This document shows positions 18,629 through 27,587 of a stretch of 64,000 nucleotides of DNA, one piece after another (the first letter of the stretch is position 1; each line of letters opens with the position of its first letter). Source of the stretch: Thermosynechococcus sp. NK55a. GTDB lineage: Bacteria; Cyanobacteriota; Cyanobacteriia; Thermosynechococcales; Thermosynechococcaceae. Where the stretch lies: NCBI RefSeq assembly GCF_000505665.1, contig NC_023033.1, positions 1,283,713 through 1,347,712 on the forward strand, in the 5' to 3' direction. The notes beneath the pieces were generated by a model. That model was given only the letters and a program-made list of their open reading frames with translations. It searched no databases and had not been told where the DNA came from. The translations under genes were made by a program, and so were the position numbers.

Positions 18629-19552
18629 TTAAGATTCCCGTTTCAGAAAATAGGGTGGGCGATCGCGCCACGCCAAGGCTGAAATAGCCACCAACACCCC
18701 CAAGAGGGTGGCGCCAATCATTTGATGGGCAACGGTGAGAGCCGGAACCTGTAGCTTTAGTTGGAGAGTGCTCCACCCCAAGGCCACTTGCAGCGCCACC
18801 AACGGCAGGAGCGAGAAACTCAATTGCCGCAACGGAGAAGTTAAGGCGGGGCTGCGCCAGGCCACCATGACAACTGCCAAAACCCCCAAGGTGGCTGGGA
18901 CAACCCCCAACAGATGACTATGGAGCACCCCACACAGGCGATCGCCATAGAGGCACTGATGAACCGCCCACTGCGAAGACACCAAGCCCCCCAACAAACT
19001 CTGGCCATAGACCCATAGCAGGGCGATCGGTCCTGTAAGTCGCAACCAACGGGCGCTACCCCTACCGCTAAAGGGAGCCAAGCCAACGGTGATTGCTACC
19101 AAAAGGCAAAAGAAGAGTAGTCCTGTGCCCAAGTGAGCCGTGACAATTTCAAAGCGCAGCAACTCCGTGACCGTTAGCCCCCCCAAAATCCCCTGCAAAA
19201 TCACCAGGCACAGTGCCGCCGCCGCAGCGTAGGGAACCCAAGGAGGCAGGGCCTGCCGCCAAGCCACGCTCAAGCCAACAAAGGCGATCGCCAGCAGCCC
19301 TAAGCTGGTGGCCAACAGGCGGTGAAACCACTCTAGGAAAATCTGCAAATCCATTTGCGGCACCAGCGTACCAAAGCACAAGGGCCAATCGGGACAGGCT
19401 AAACCGGCATCCATCACCCGTGTGGCACTGCCCACCGCCATCAAAAAGAGGGTAAAGACCGTCATCAGCAACACGAGGTGAAAAATCCACTGGCGACGGA
19501 CACTCGGATCACTGCCTAGGGTCAAGGGTGAGACATCAAAGGGACCCAGCAC
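18629..19552 (-). CDS. ctaA: Heme A synthase (CtaA/COX15)
   Basis: Converts heme O to heme A in the membrane; works directly after CtaB. 307 residues with about eight hydrophobic segments. Conserved heme-ligand histidines sit in [27 protein letters not shown] and TVAHQMIGA, and the [14 protein letters not shown] loop with its Cys pair is typical. The start is GTG, with GAGG 10 nt upstream. The unlinked copper ATPase at 47 kb belongs to the family that shares the ctaA name in cyanobacteria; they are unrelated. Confidence 0.95.
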   Translation of the reverse strand: MLGPFDVSPLTLGSDPSVRRQWIFHLVLLMTVFTLFLMAVGSATRVMDAGLACPDWPLCFGTLVPQMDLQIFLEWFHRLLATSLGLLAIAFVGLSVAWRQALPPWVPYAAAAALCLVILQGILGGLTVTELLRFEIVTAHLGTGLLFFCLLVAITVGLAPFSGRGSARWLRLTGPIALLWVYGQSLLGGLVSSQWAVHQCLYGDRLCGVLHSHLLGVVPATLGVLAVVMVAWRSPALTSPLRQLSFSLLPLVALQVALGWSTLQLKLQVPALTVAHQMIGATLLGVLVAISALAWRDRPPYFLKRES

Positions 19553-19606
19553 GGATTTTTCCTCGACAGCAACAACTCCTTCATGGTAAAGAAGCTAAGG
19601 GGGGGA

Positions 19607-19621
19607 TCACGGCTGCCGTGA
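19607..19621. other. Small perfect hairpin in the ctaA leader
   Basis: TCACGG, 3-nt loop, CCGTGA, lying about 55 nt upstream of the ctaA start on the minus strand. It has no T-run on its minus-strand downstream side, so it is not a classical terminator. A leader structure is possible but unsupported otherwise. Confidence 0.3.
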
Positions 19622-19704
19622 AAATCTATAGCTTTTCTTTAAGTTTTCGCTAGAGTATAAATTTTTCTTGCATTTTGTTGCCTAATTTCCTAATTTTAGA
19701 TGGC

Positions 19705-20274
19705 CTAAAAGGACGACTCCCCAGGACTGGGTTGTTGTTGCAAGAAGTGGAGAAAATCCAAGAGTTCTTCATCGCTCAATTGCTGGCGCGATCGCTTGCC
19801 ATAGCGTTGCAGTAAACAGGCACGGCCTTGGGCTTCGGTCCATCCCAAGCGCTTCATTTCCACAGTGGTTTGGGCAATTTCATCCGCCAGATCCACGGGT
19901 TCGCGCTTGGTGAGGGGCTTCTCGCTGGCCGGTTTCACGGTTGGTTGGCTGCGGCGAGGATTGGCAGAAGGGGTGGGTTCTAGGAACAGATCAGTATTGC
20001 TGGCCTCTGACCAAGAAGCTGCCTCTAGGGCTGGTGGGACACGGGGAATCAGTTCCGCTGCCGTTTGCACAGGGAGGTGAATACCCAAGAGTTGCAGAGC
20101 ACGCTGGCGAGCAGTATCTTCCGCCTGTTCAAGGGTTGGTGCCGCCGCCATCCCTGTAGCGAGAATAGTGTCCCCCACTCGGAGGGTCGTTTTGACAATA
20201 AAGAGGCCGTCATGAATTTGCAATAAATCACTGACAATGCTGCCGGTGGGATAGCGGCGGTGAAATTCGCTCAT
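19705..20274 (-). CDS. Conserved cyanobacterial protein of unknown function
   Basis: A 189-residue soluble protein. The N-terminal 65 residues (IVKTTLRVGDTILATGMAAA, AEDTARQRALQLLGI) form a strand-strand-helix pattern that resembles small nucleic-acid-binding domains of the dsRBD or Rad52-like sort, but I cannot assign one. A Pro/Ser-rich linker (about 75-125) leads to a helical C-terminus (WTEAQGRACLLQRYGKRSRQQLSDEELLDFLHFLQ). No signal peptide or membrane segment. Similar-looking proteins exist in other cyanobacteria as far as I recall. Function not known. Confidence 0.75.
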   Translation of the reverse strand: MSEFHRRYPTGSIVSDLLQIHDGLFIVKTTLRVGDTILATGMAAAPTLEQAEDTARQRALQLLGIHLPVQTAAELIPRVPPALEAASWSEASNTDLFLEPTPSANPRRSQPTVKPASEKPLTKREPVDLADEIAQTTVEMKRLGWTEAQGRACLLQRYGKRSRQQLSDEELLDFLHFLQQQPSPGESSF

Positions 20275-20337
20275 GGGGGTGCCGCAACAAAACGACGCAT
20301 CGAGTTAATCTTATCCTATCCTTGCCGAGGGGCTGGC

Positions 20338-21357
20338 CTAGAGGAGATTCAACACCGCCTTGTGAACGGCAGCCGACTGCAGGTAGGCTTGATAGCTGGG
20401 CACGGGGGCAGAGAAGGTGTGTTGCCATTGGTGGATCAAGGCAGTGGGGTCAGGGGGCAAGGCTGCCAGTTCAACCCCAGCCATACCCGTATCGGCCATG
20501 AGGTAGCGGACCTTGGGATCGTAGCTGAGGGCAAAGCAGCGACAGCCGACACTGGCGGCCATAATCAGCGCATGGAGACGCATGGCGATCGCCCCCGCCG
20601 TTGCCGCTAAAACTCCCTTCATCTCGCGGGGATCCTCGCAGGAGATCAGTTGGGTCTGATCGGGCAGCAGTGCCCCATAGAGATCCTCAGCCAAGGGCAA
20701 ATCCTGTTGGCGCTGAAAGGGCAATAGCAAAAGCAGCACACCCGTCTCTTCCTGCCACCGCCGCAAGGCCATTTTGAGAAGCTGCCAGCGATCGCTCGTG
20801 AGGTGCCGATGGGGACGCAAACACACAGCAATGGGCGCCCTATCCTGGGGGGGCAACCCAGGACGCGCCGGCATCAGCCATACGGGATCGGCTCCCTGTT
20901 GATGGGGAATACCCCACTGCCGCAGGAGGGCTGCCGACCCGGAATCTCGCACCGTAACGGCCACACAACGGCGGAGCAGTTCCCGAGTCCACCAGCGATA
21001 GAGGGGCGATCGCAGCGGTCCAATCCCCTGTGCCCAAGCAATGGTGCGACAGCCAAACCGCTGCGCCAGGGTCATCAAGCCAAGGTAATAGAGAGGACTG
21101 CGCCAACTCGTCACATCCTGAATCAGACTTCCTCCACCCCAAATAAAGGCGTGGCTCTGTTGCAGAGTACGCAGCACCGTTTGCCACTGCCGGCGATCGC
21201 AGGTGGCAACACCATAGCGGTCTGCCGTGGCCCTAGGATTGCCGCTGAGGACGACCGGTGAAACGTGGCGGGGCAACTGTTCGAGGAGCGTTGCCAACAG
21301 CGCCTCATCGCCGGTATTCCCATAGCCGTAGTAACCACAGAGAAAGACTTGACTCAT
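20338..21357 (-). CDS. csaB: Polysaccharide pyruvyl transferase CsaB
   Basis: Transfers pyruvate from phosphoenolpyruvate to a cell-surface polysaccharide sugar, which in other bacteria anchors S-layer proteins. 339 residues opening with CGYYGYGNTGDEALL, the family hallmark, followed by FIWGGGSLIQD and IAWAQGIGPL; the later SVGCRCFALSYDPKVRYLM matches the C-terminal lobe. Its ATG overlaps the stop of the upstream cobalamin-type chelatase gene by 4 nt, so it is third in a hisS operon. No S-layer gene is visible here. Confidence 0.93.
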   Translation of the reverse strand: MSQVFLCGYYGYGNTGDEALLATLLEQLPRHVSPVVLSGNPRATADRYGVATCDRRQWQTVLRTLQQSHAFIWGGGSLIQDVTSWRSPLYYLGLMTLAQRFGCRTIAWAQGIGPLRSPLYRWWTRELLRRCVAVTVRDSGSAALLRQWGIPHQQGADPVWLMPARPGLPPQDRAPIAVCLRPHRHLTSDRWQLLKMALRRWQEETGVLLLLLPFQRQQDLPLAEDLYGALLPDQTQLISCEDPREMKGVLAATAGAIAMRLHALIMAASVGCRCFALSYDPKVRYLMADTGMAGVELAALPPDPTALIHQWQHTFSAPVPSYQAYLQSAAVHKAVLNLL

Positions 21358-22049
21358 ACAACAGGCTCCACGAGCGGCGCTGCCTGAAGAATCTGTTGAA
21401 GAACATTGATGAAGGAGGAGCTGGGTTGAATGGCCGGCACCAAGGAAACGCCGTGGTGGGGATACCTGACCTGCAGCAGGGTGAGTTGGCTGTGCACCTG
21501 ATCAAGGGTTTTGCCACCAAAAAGAAAGTAGCCATAAATTTTGCTACTGGTATACCCCTGAGCCATCCGCGCCTCAATGGCATGGTCTAAACTTCCCGTT
21601 TGGGTCAGCAGGGCTGGATGCACACCACAGGTCTGACACAGTTCCTCAAACCAAGGGAGGACTTCAGGCCGACGGCTGCCATGGCCAAGGAGAATATGGG
21701 CAACTTCATCGGCAATCGCCCGTTTTAACCATGCTTGAAAGAGCGGCTGTCCCCCCAAGAAGGGGAGTAATTGAATGGGAAGCACCGGCTCGGCGGCCGC
21801 GATCGCCCGCGGTAGATCCACCACCACATGGTTGCCCGGCAATAGAAAGAGGGGTAGGATCACCATCCCCTTAGCCCCCTGAGCTTGTGCCTGCTGACTG
21901 AATTGGCGAATCTGCGCCGGCAGTGGTGCTCCTTCAAGGGTTCCCCAACTGAGGATGCCAAGAGGGGTGAGTTGCTGGCACAGGAATGCCATCGCTTGCT
22001 GCGGCTCCAGGGCAGGACTGCCGTGGCTAATGAGAAAGTAAGCCATCAT
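21354..22049 (-). CDS. CbiX/SirB-type sirohydrochlorin chelatase
   Basis: Inserts a metal (Fe for siroheme or Co for cobalamin) into sirohydrochlorin. 231 residues built of two halves, each with the family HGS: ISHGSPAL at 8-14 and LGHGSRRPEVLPWF from 121. His9 and His123 are the likely metal ligands. I start at ATG 22049 (MMAYFLISHG), overlapping the hisS stop by 4 nt, rather than an in-frame start 28 codons upstream inside hisS. Whether it is SirB or CbiX cannot be decided from sequence. Confidence 0.88.
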   Translation of the reverse strand: MMAYFLISHGSPALEPQQAMAFLCQQLTPLGILSWGTLEGAPLPAQIRQFSQQAQAQGAKGMVILPLFLLPGNHVVVDLPRAIAAAEPVLPIQLLPFLGGQPLFQAWLKRAIADEVAHILLGHGSRRPEVLPWFEELCQTCGVHPALLTQTGSLDHAIEARMAQGYTSSKIYGYFLFGGKTLDQVHSQLTLLQVRYPHHGVSLVPAIQPSSSFINVLQQILQAAPLVEPVV

Positions 22050-23314
22050 GGGGAAGCAAGGAAGCGCGATCGCCAGTTTTCGCTCAAGAGTTCCTGTTGC
22101 GGCACCAAAACCTGCTCTCCAGAAGCCAACCACTTCACTTGCACAGTGCGATCCGTCGCTTCACTTTCGCCAATGACTAGACACACCGTGGCACCTACGC
22201 GATCGGCGCGTTTCACCTGCTTGCCAAAGGCACTACCGCTGAGATCTACTTCTACGGTATAGCCTTGATGCCGCAGTTGCTGGGCCAAGATCAGGCCTTG
22301 ACGTTCAGCAGCTTCGCCACGGGTCACCATATAGAGGTAGGGCTGATTGCGCGGTGGCAGAGGGCGATCGCGCAAAAGTAAAATCAGCCGTTCCAGTCCC
22401 ATGGCCCAACCAATTGCCGGGGTGGGTGGGCCACCCAGTTCCTCCACAAGGTGATCGTAGCGGCCACCGCCACAGACAGTTCCCTCATTCCCTAAGCTCA
22501 CCTCCTGAAATTCAAAGGCGGTGTGGGTATAGTAATCGAGACCACGCACAAGGGCAGGGTTAATTTGGTAGGCAATGCCCAGAGCCTGCAGGAGGGATTG
22601 GACTTGCTCAAAATGGGCGCGCGATCGCGCACTCAGATAGTCCAAAAGCCGCGGCGCTTCCTTGACAATGGCTTGGGTGCGGGGGTCTTTGCTATCCAGA
22701 ATCCGGAGGGGATTGCGGTGGAGGCGTTCTTGGGAATCGGGGTCTAACTCTCCTTTGTAGGGGGTGAGGTAATCCACCAAGGCTTGGCGATAGGCACTGC
22801 GATCCTCGCGATCGCCCACGGAGTTGAGCATCAGGGTTAACTCCTTTAGTCCCAGAGCCTGCAAAATATCCAAGGCCACCGCAATAACTTCGGCATCGGC
22901 ACGGGGATCGGCACTCCCTAAAACTTCCACCCCCAACTGGTGAAACTGGCGGTAGCGACCGGATTGCGGCCGCTCATAGCGAAACATTGGCCCTAGGTAC
23001 CACAGACGTTGCACACCCCCTTGGCTGTGGAGGCCATGCTCAATATAGGCGCGAACCACCCCCGCCGTGCCCTCTGGCCGCAGCGTCAGCGACCGTTGAG
23101 CGCGATCGCTAAAGGTGTACATCTCCTTACTGACAATATCGGTGGCCTCACCAATGCCCCGCTCAAACAGATGGGTTTGCTCAAAAATCGGAGTGCAAAT
23201 TTCACGGTAGGCAGCGCGATCTAAAATTTGCCGAGCAATGGTTTCTAAATACTGCCAATAGACCCGCTCAGCGGGCAAAATATCGCGAGTTCCCCGTGGT
23301 GCTTGCAAACCCAT
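22046..23314 (-). CDS. hisS: Histidine-tRNA ligase
   Basis: Class II aminoacyl-tRNA synthetase, 422 residues. It opens with LQAPRGTRDILP, contains the motif 2 region (LRPEGTAGVVRAY), the histidine-binding LVRGLDYYTHTAFE, motif 3 (GWAMGLERLILLL) and an anticodon-binding C-terminal domain (GYTVEVDLSGSAFGKQVKRAD). Length and all motifs are normal. First gene of a 4-nt-overlap operon with the chelatase and csaB, with no evident functional link. Confidence 0.97.
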   Translation of the reverse strand: MGLQAPRGTRDILPAERVYWQYLETIARQILDRAAYREICTPIFEQTHLFERGIGEATDIVSKEMYTFSDRAQRSLTLRPEGTAGVVRAYIEHGLHSQGGVQRLWYLGPMFRYERPQSGRYRQFHQLGVEVLGSADPRADAEVIAVALDILQALGLKELTLMLNSVGDREDRSAYRQALVDYLTPYKGELDPDSQERLHRNPLRILDSKDPRTQAIVKEAPRLLDYLSARSRAHFEQVQSLLQALGIAYQINPALVRGLDYYTHTAFEFQEVSLGNEGTVCGGGRYDHLVEELGGPPTPAIGWAMGLERLILLLRDRPLPPRNQPYLYMVTRGEAAERQGLILAQQLRHQGYTVEVDLSGSAFGKQVKRADRVGATVCLVIGESEATDRTVQVKWLASGEQVLVPQQELLSENWRSRFLASP

Positions 23315-23366
23315 GTGTGGTCAATGCGCAAATGAAACAGACGTCATTATACCTGCTTATACCTGC

Positions 23367-23693
23367 CTAGCTTCCTAGTAACTTCTCCACCCGCTCTAAA
23401 ACCTCGCGAATGTGCTTTAATTCCCCAAGAATTTCCTTGAGGAGATTGTCGGTGGGATGAGGGGGGATTGTTTTTAATTCCACTTGGAGGGTAGTAATCC
23501 CCATCACATCACGGGCAAAGCGAGCCACTTCATTGGGGTGAAACAGCAGCGGTTGACGACGGCTCTGGCGATGCTCTGGATTGAGACGCTGGGGATCAAA
23601 GGGGGGATTAATTGTTTCATGACTAGTGTTCACATAACGGTAAATAGAGGCACGGGAGCGGCGGAGAGTTTGCTGCACCTGATCAATGGTCAT
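23367..23693 (-). CDS. Small HTH protein, MerR/excisionase-like fold
   Basis: A 108-residue protein. The N-terminus (MTIDQVQQTLRRSRASIYRYVN) is a helix-turn-helix of the type seen in MerR or excisionase-like proteins, followed by a basic loop (RLNPEHRQSRRQPLLFHPNEVARFA). The C-terminus is a heptad-like helix (LLKEILGELKHIREVLERVEKLL) likely to form a coiled-coil dimer. I start at ATG 23693 because AGGGGGGAT lies 9 nt upstream; an ATG 13 codons earlier has no ribosome site. Probably a DNA-binding regulator; target unknown. Confidence 0.7.
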   Translation of the reverse strand: MTIDQVQQTLRRSRASIYRYVNTSHETINPPFDPQRLNPEHRQSRRQPLLFHPNEVARFARDVMGITTLQVELKTIPPHPTDNLLKEILGELKHIREVLERVEKLLGS

Positions 23694-23799
23694 TAACTCA
23701 TCCCCCCCTACCGGATAGAAAGAACGCTGCATCGAGGACGGTCAGACGGCAATGTTACTATCAAACTTATTTTACTGTAAGAATATGGACATTACTGCG

Positions 23800-25518
23800 T
23801 TAAGTTTTCAGGCTAATTTCCTCAGCGGCGGGCGGAAGGGGTCGTTGTTGCTGTGCCAACAGGCCACGGGCAAATGAGAGGGCCATAGCGGAGCAATCGC
23901 CCCCCGCCAAATCCGCAAGGGCTTGGACACGTGCCTTATCGGTTAAGTATTGCACATGAATTGCCGTTGTGGAGGTGCTGGGGTCAATATCCTTGTGAAC
24001 CCAATAGTGATGATCAGCCGCCGCCGCAATCAAGGATTGATGGGTAACACACAACACCTGATGGGTTTGCCCCAATCGGCTTAAACTCTCGGCGATCGCC
24101 CCCGCCACGCGGCCGGAGACGCCAACATCAATTTCATCGAAAATTAGCGTTTTCGGCGTTTGCTGTGTCGCCAAGCAGGTCTCCAACGCCAGTAGAAACC
24201 GACTCATTTCACCGCCAGAGGCAATCTCCCCCAGGGGTTGCAGGGGTTGGCCGGGGTTGGCACTCCAAAGAAAGGTGATCTCGTCACTCCCGCTACTACT
24301 GGCTTCTGTGGTTGTCAACTGCACCCTAAAACGAGCTTGGGGAAGCCCAAGGGGACAAAGGTGGGCAAGGAGGTCTTGTTGGAGGCGTTCTGCTGCCCCT
24401 TGCCGCAATTGGTGGAGTCGCTCACTCGCTTGCTCAAGAACTTGGCGCCGTTGGGCAACTTCGACCTCTAAGACCTCTTGGCTAGTGGCAGCATCCCTGA
24501 GGGCGGCTAATTCTGCTTGGATGCGATCGCGATAGGCAATGACACTGGCTAAATCGGGGCCATACTTGCGACACAGGCGTTGTAATTGGTGAATGCGCTG
24601 ACCTAAGGCGTCCAGCATGGCTGGGTCCGCATCGAGGCGATCGGCATAGCTGCGCAGTTGGCGTGCCGCTTCTTCGGTGTGGGCGATCGCCCCTTCTAAC
24701 AATTCCCCAATGGGTTGAAGCGCTGGATCCCAATCGGCAATGGATTGCAGCGCCCCTTGGGCTTGGGCGAGCAACGTCACCACACTGGGTTCGCCCTCGT
24801 AGAGGAGGTGATAGGCCCATTGGCTTTGGCTTTGCAGTTCCTGGACATGGCTGAGGCGTTGATAGTCCTGTTGCAACTGGCTGAGTTCCTCAGGGTCTTC
24901 CAGGGCGGCACCCAGCAGTTCTTGGAGTTGAAAGTGGAGTAAATCGAGTCGCTGCAGTCGCTGCTGTTCCTGAGCAACAAAGTCTTGCAATTCCCGTTGC
25001 CTTTGTTGCCATGCCCGATAGGCTTCTGCCACCCGCTGCCGCTGGGTCATTAGGGCCTCGCCCCCATAGCGATCGAGCCAATCCCGCTGTTGGGCAGCAC
25101 TCGCCAGTTGCACCGCCTGTCCCTGAGCTGTGAGGTGCACAAGGTGGTGCCGCAGTTCCTGCAGTTGTTGCCGATTCACGAGCACGCCATTGACTCGACT
25201 GCGACTGCGAAACGTCTCACCCTTGAGACTAAACTCACGGCTACAAATCACCTCCTCCCCTTCAGCATCAATTTCTACGGTGGTCAGCCAGTCTCTCACT
25301 GGCGGGGTCAGGGTGAAACTAGCTTCGATACAGCCCTGCGCCGTTCCCGATCGCAACTGGCGTGCCGAGAGCTTTCCCCCTAGGAGGGCATCAATGGCAT
25401 CGAGGAGGATTGACTTTCCTGCCCCTGTTTCCCCGGTGAGGACATTGAGCCCCCGCTGAAAGGTCACCTCTAGCTCCGCAACGAGAGCAAAGTTTTGAAT
25501 CCGCAGCGTTTGTAGCAT
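23800..25518 (-). CDS. recN: DNA repair protein RecN
   Basis: SMC-like ATPase acting in double-strand break repair. 572 residues from ATG 25518 (MLQTLRIQNFALV); the frame is open 11 codons further but the internal start fits the family. Walker A GETGAGKS is at 29-36, a long coiled coil occupies the middle, and the head closes with ASGGEMSRFLLALE and Walker B TLIFDEIDVGVSG. Divergent from crtR. Confidence 0.95.
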   Translation of the reverse strand: MLQTLRIQNFALVAELEVTFQRGLNVLTGETGAGKSILLDAIDALLGGKLSARQLRSGTAQGCIEASFTLTPPVRDWLTTVEIDAEGEEVICSREFSLKGETFRSRSRVNGVLVNRQQLQELRHHLVHLTAQGQAVQLASAAQQRDWLDRYGGEALMTQRQRVAEAYRAWQQRQRELQDFVAQEQQRLQRLDLLHFQLQELLGAALEDPEELSQLQQDYQRLSHVQELQSQSQWAYHLLYEGEPSVVTLLAQAQGALQSIADWDPALQPIGELLEGAIAHTEEAARQLRSYADRLDADPAMLDALGQRIHQLQRLCRKYGPDLASVIAYRDRIQAELAALRDAATSQEVLEVEVAQRRQVLEQASERLHQLRQGAAERLQQDLLAHLCPLGLPQARFRVQLTTTEASSSGSDEITFLWSANPGQPLQPLGEIASGGEMSRFLLALETCLATQQTPKTLIFDEIDVGVSGRVAGAIAESLSRLGQTHQVLCVTHQSLIAAAADHHYWVHKDIDPSTSTTAIHVQYLTDKARVQALADLAGGDCSAMALSFARGLLAQQQRPLPPAAEEISLKT

Positions 25519-25668
25519 TGTGGCTCCACTAGAGCAACGGTTCTGGGGCAATCCTTGCGAAAAGGGCAGTAACCCACTTTTGGGATCGCGTGACTTGATT
25601 TTGTACCGCCGATTGGCCTACATAGTAGAAGGTAACATTTTGCAACAATGTGAGGAGCGACCGCGCGG

Positions 25669-26556
25669 ATGATCACGGAGGCAGCGATCCCGGCCACGGT
25701 TCCCAAGGAATTTTTAGGTCCCCCGGTGGGCTTTAACCCCACCCTAGTGATGTTTTTTGCCGCATTTGCGATCGCTATTCTATCCACCTGGAGCTACTTT
25801 CAAGGTCACTGGCCGGGCTGGGTCTCATTTGTGGCCAATATGTTAGCCTTGCACCTGATGGGCACAGTGATCCACGATGCCTCCCACAATGTTGCCCACA
25901 GCAATCGCATCATGAATGCCATCATGGGCCATGGCAGTGCCTTGATGTTGGGGTTTGTTTTTCCGGTCTTTACCCGCGTGCACATGCAGCACCATGCCCA
26001 TGTCAATGATCCCGAAAATGACCCTGATCACTACGTTTCCAAGGGGGGGCCGCTGTGGTTAATTGCGCCCCGCTTTTTCTACCATGAGGTTTTCTTTTTT
26101 AAGCGGCGGCTTTGGCGCAAGTATGAACTGCTGGAGTGGTTCCTCAGCCGCCTAACGCTGGTGGGGCTTGTCACCTTTGCGGCCCTCAATGGCTATTTGG
26201 ACTACATTTTGAACTATTGGTTCCTACCCGCTGGGGTTGTGGGTTTGATGCTGGGGCTGTTTTTTGACTATTTTCCCCATCGTCCCCACACGGAGCGCGA
26301 TCGCTGGCACAATGCGCGGGTCTATCCCAGTCGTGTCCTCAACATCCTCATTTTTGGCCAAAACTATCACCTGATCCATCACCTCTGGCCGAATATCCCT
26401 TGGTACAAGGTGCAGCCCGCCTACTACGCCGTCAAACCTCTCCTCGATGCTCACGGTTGCAAACAAACCCTTGGTATATTGGAACCAGGGAATTTCCTGC
26501 CCTTTCTCTACGATGCTTTGGTGGGTTTGCATTTTCATCGTCCCCGTTCTTCCTGA
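25669..26556 (+). CDS. crtR: Beta-carotene hydroxylase
   Basis: Di-iron membrane hydroxylase that makes zeaxanthin from beta-carotene; it belongs to the fatty-acid-desaturase-like group, not the CrtZ type. 295 residues with the three His boxes: HDASH at 69-73, HMQHH at 105-109 and HLIHH at 234-238, plus HRPH at 204-207. Four or so membrane segments lie between. The ABC ATPase gene begins 14 nt downstream on the same strand, so cotranscription is possible. Confidence 0.94.
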   Translation: MITEAAIPATVPKEFLGPPVGFNPTLVMFFAAFAIAILSTWSYFQGHWPGWVSFVANMLALHLMGTVIHDASHNVAHSNRIMNAIMGHGSALMLGFVFPVFTRVHMQHHAHVNDPENDPDHYVSKGGPLWLIAPRFFYHEVFFFKRRLWRKYELLEWFLSRLTLVGLVTFAALNGYLDYILNYWFLPAGVVGLMLGLFFDYFPHRPHTERDRWHNARVYPSRVLNILIFGQNYHLIHHLWPNIPWYKVQPAYYAVKPLLDAHGCKQTLGILEPGNFLPFLYDALVGLHFHRPRSS

Positions 26557-26570
26557 GGTGACTCCCCGCT

Positions 26571-27530
26571 ATGGTGATTAGCGCTGCGGGCGATCGCCCC
26601 CCTGTGGTGGCGGTTGAGCACCTACAAAAATCCTACCGCACTGGTTTCTGGCTACAGACAGTGCTGACGCCCCTCAAGTCTGTCTCGCTGCAAGTCCAGC
26701 CAGGGGAAACCTTTGGCCTGCTGGGGCCTAATGGAGCGGGCAAGACCACCCTCTTAAAAATTCTTTTGGGGCTGGTGCGACCCACGGCTGGCCACGGTAC
26801 GCTGCTGGGATATCCCTTGGGCGATCGCGCTGTGCGGCAGCGGATTGGCTACCTACCGGAAAATCCCTACTTCTACGACTATTTGACTGCTTGGGAGTTC
26901 CTAGAGTTTACGGCAGGCCTCTTTGGCCTCAGTGCCGCCACCCGCAAAAAACGCATTCCCCTGCTATTGGAAATGGTTGGCCTCAATCTCAAGGATGCCC
27001 GCAAAAAGCAAATGCGCCGCTATTCAAAGGGGATGGTGCAGCGGGTGGGATTGGCGCAAGCTCTAATTAACGATCCCGAAGTGGTCTTTTTAGATGAACC
27101 GATGTCGGGCCTCGACCCCCTTGGCCGCTACCAAATTCGCGAGATCATTCTTTCCCTAAAACAGCAGGGCAAAACAATTTTCTTCAATAGCCATGTGCTA
27201 GCGGATGTGGAAGCCATTTGCGATCGCGTTGGCATTTTGGCACAGGGGGAACTGATTTGCGCAGGTACGGTTGATGAACTCCTCGGCAGCAGCCAAGCCT
27301 ATCATGTGGTGGGCAAAGGGGGCCATGTGGACGGCCTTCAGGAATGGCTCTATTCCCTAGAAATTCAGGGCGATCGCTGGCAAGGCGTGATCAAAATTCC
27401 CCTACAACGCTTCCTTGCTCTCGTTGAAGAAATGGGCGGCAAAATCCTACAACTGCGCCTGGCTCGCCCCACCCTAGAAGAGTTTTTTGTGGAACAACTG
27501 CGCCAACGGGGGATTCAAGTGACCTATTAG
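26571..27530 (+). CDS. ABC transporter ATP-binding protein (ABC-2 type)
   Basis: A 319-residue ATPase of the DrrA/CcmA-like class. Walker A is GPNGAGKTT, the signature is YSKGMVQRVGLA, Walker B is VVFLDEPMSGLDPLG and the switch His lies in FFNSHVL. A C-terminal extension of about 90 residues (from HVVGKGGHVDGLQ) is usual in this class. No permease is adjacent. The orphan ABC-2 permease at 49890-50672 is a reasonable partner, but that is inference. Confidence 0.92.
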   Translation: MVISAAGDRPPVVAVEHLQKSYRTGFWLQTVLTPLKSVSLQVQPGETFGLLGPNGAGKTTLLKILLGLVRPTAGHGTLLGYPLGDRAVRQRIGYLPENPYFYDYLTAWEFLEFTAGLFGLSAATRKKRIPLLLEMVGLNLKDARKKQMRRYSKGMVQRVGLAQALINDPEVVFLDEPMSGLDPLGRYQIREIILSLKQQGKTIFFNSHVLADVEAICDRVGILAQGELICAGTVDELLGSSQAYHVVGKGGHVDGLQEWLYSLEIQGDRWQGVIKIPLQRFLALVEEMGGKILQLRLARPTLEEFFVEQLRQRGIQVTY

Positions 27531-27587
27531 GAATGCAATTTAGAGATGCAATCCGTGTGAAATTCTCATCGCAAAAGGTCATCATCT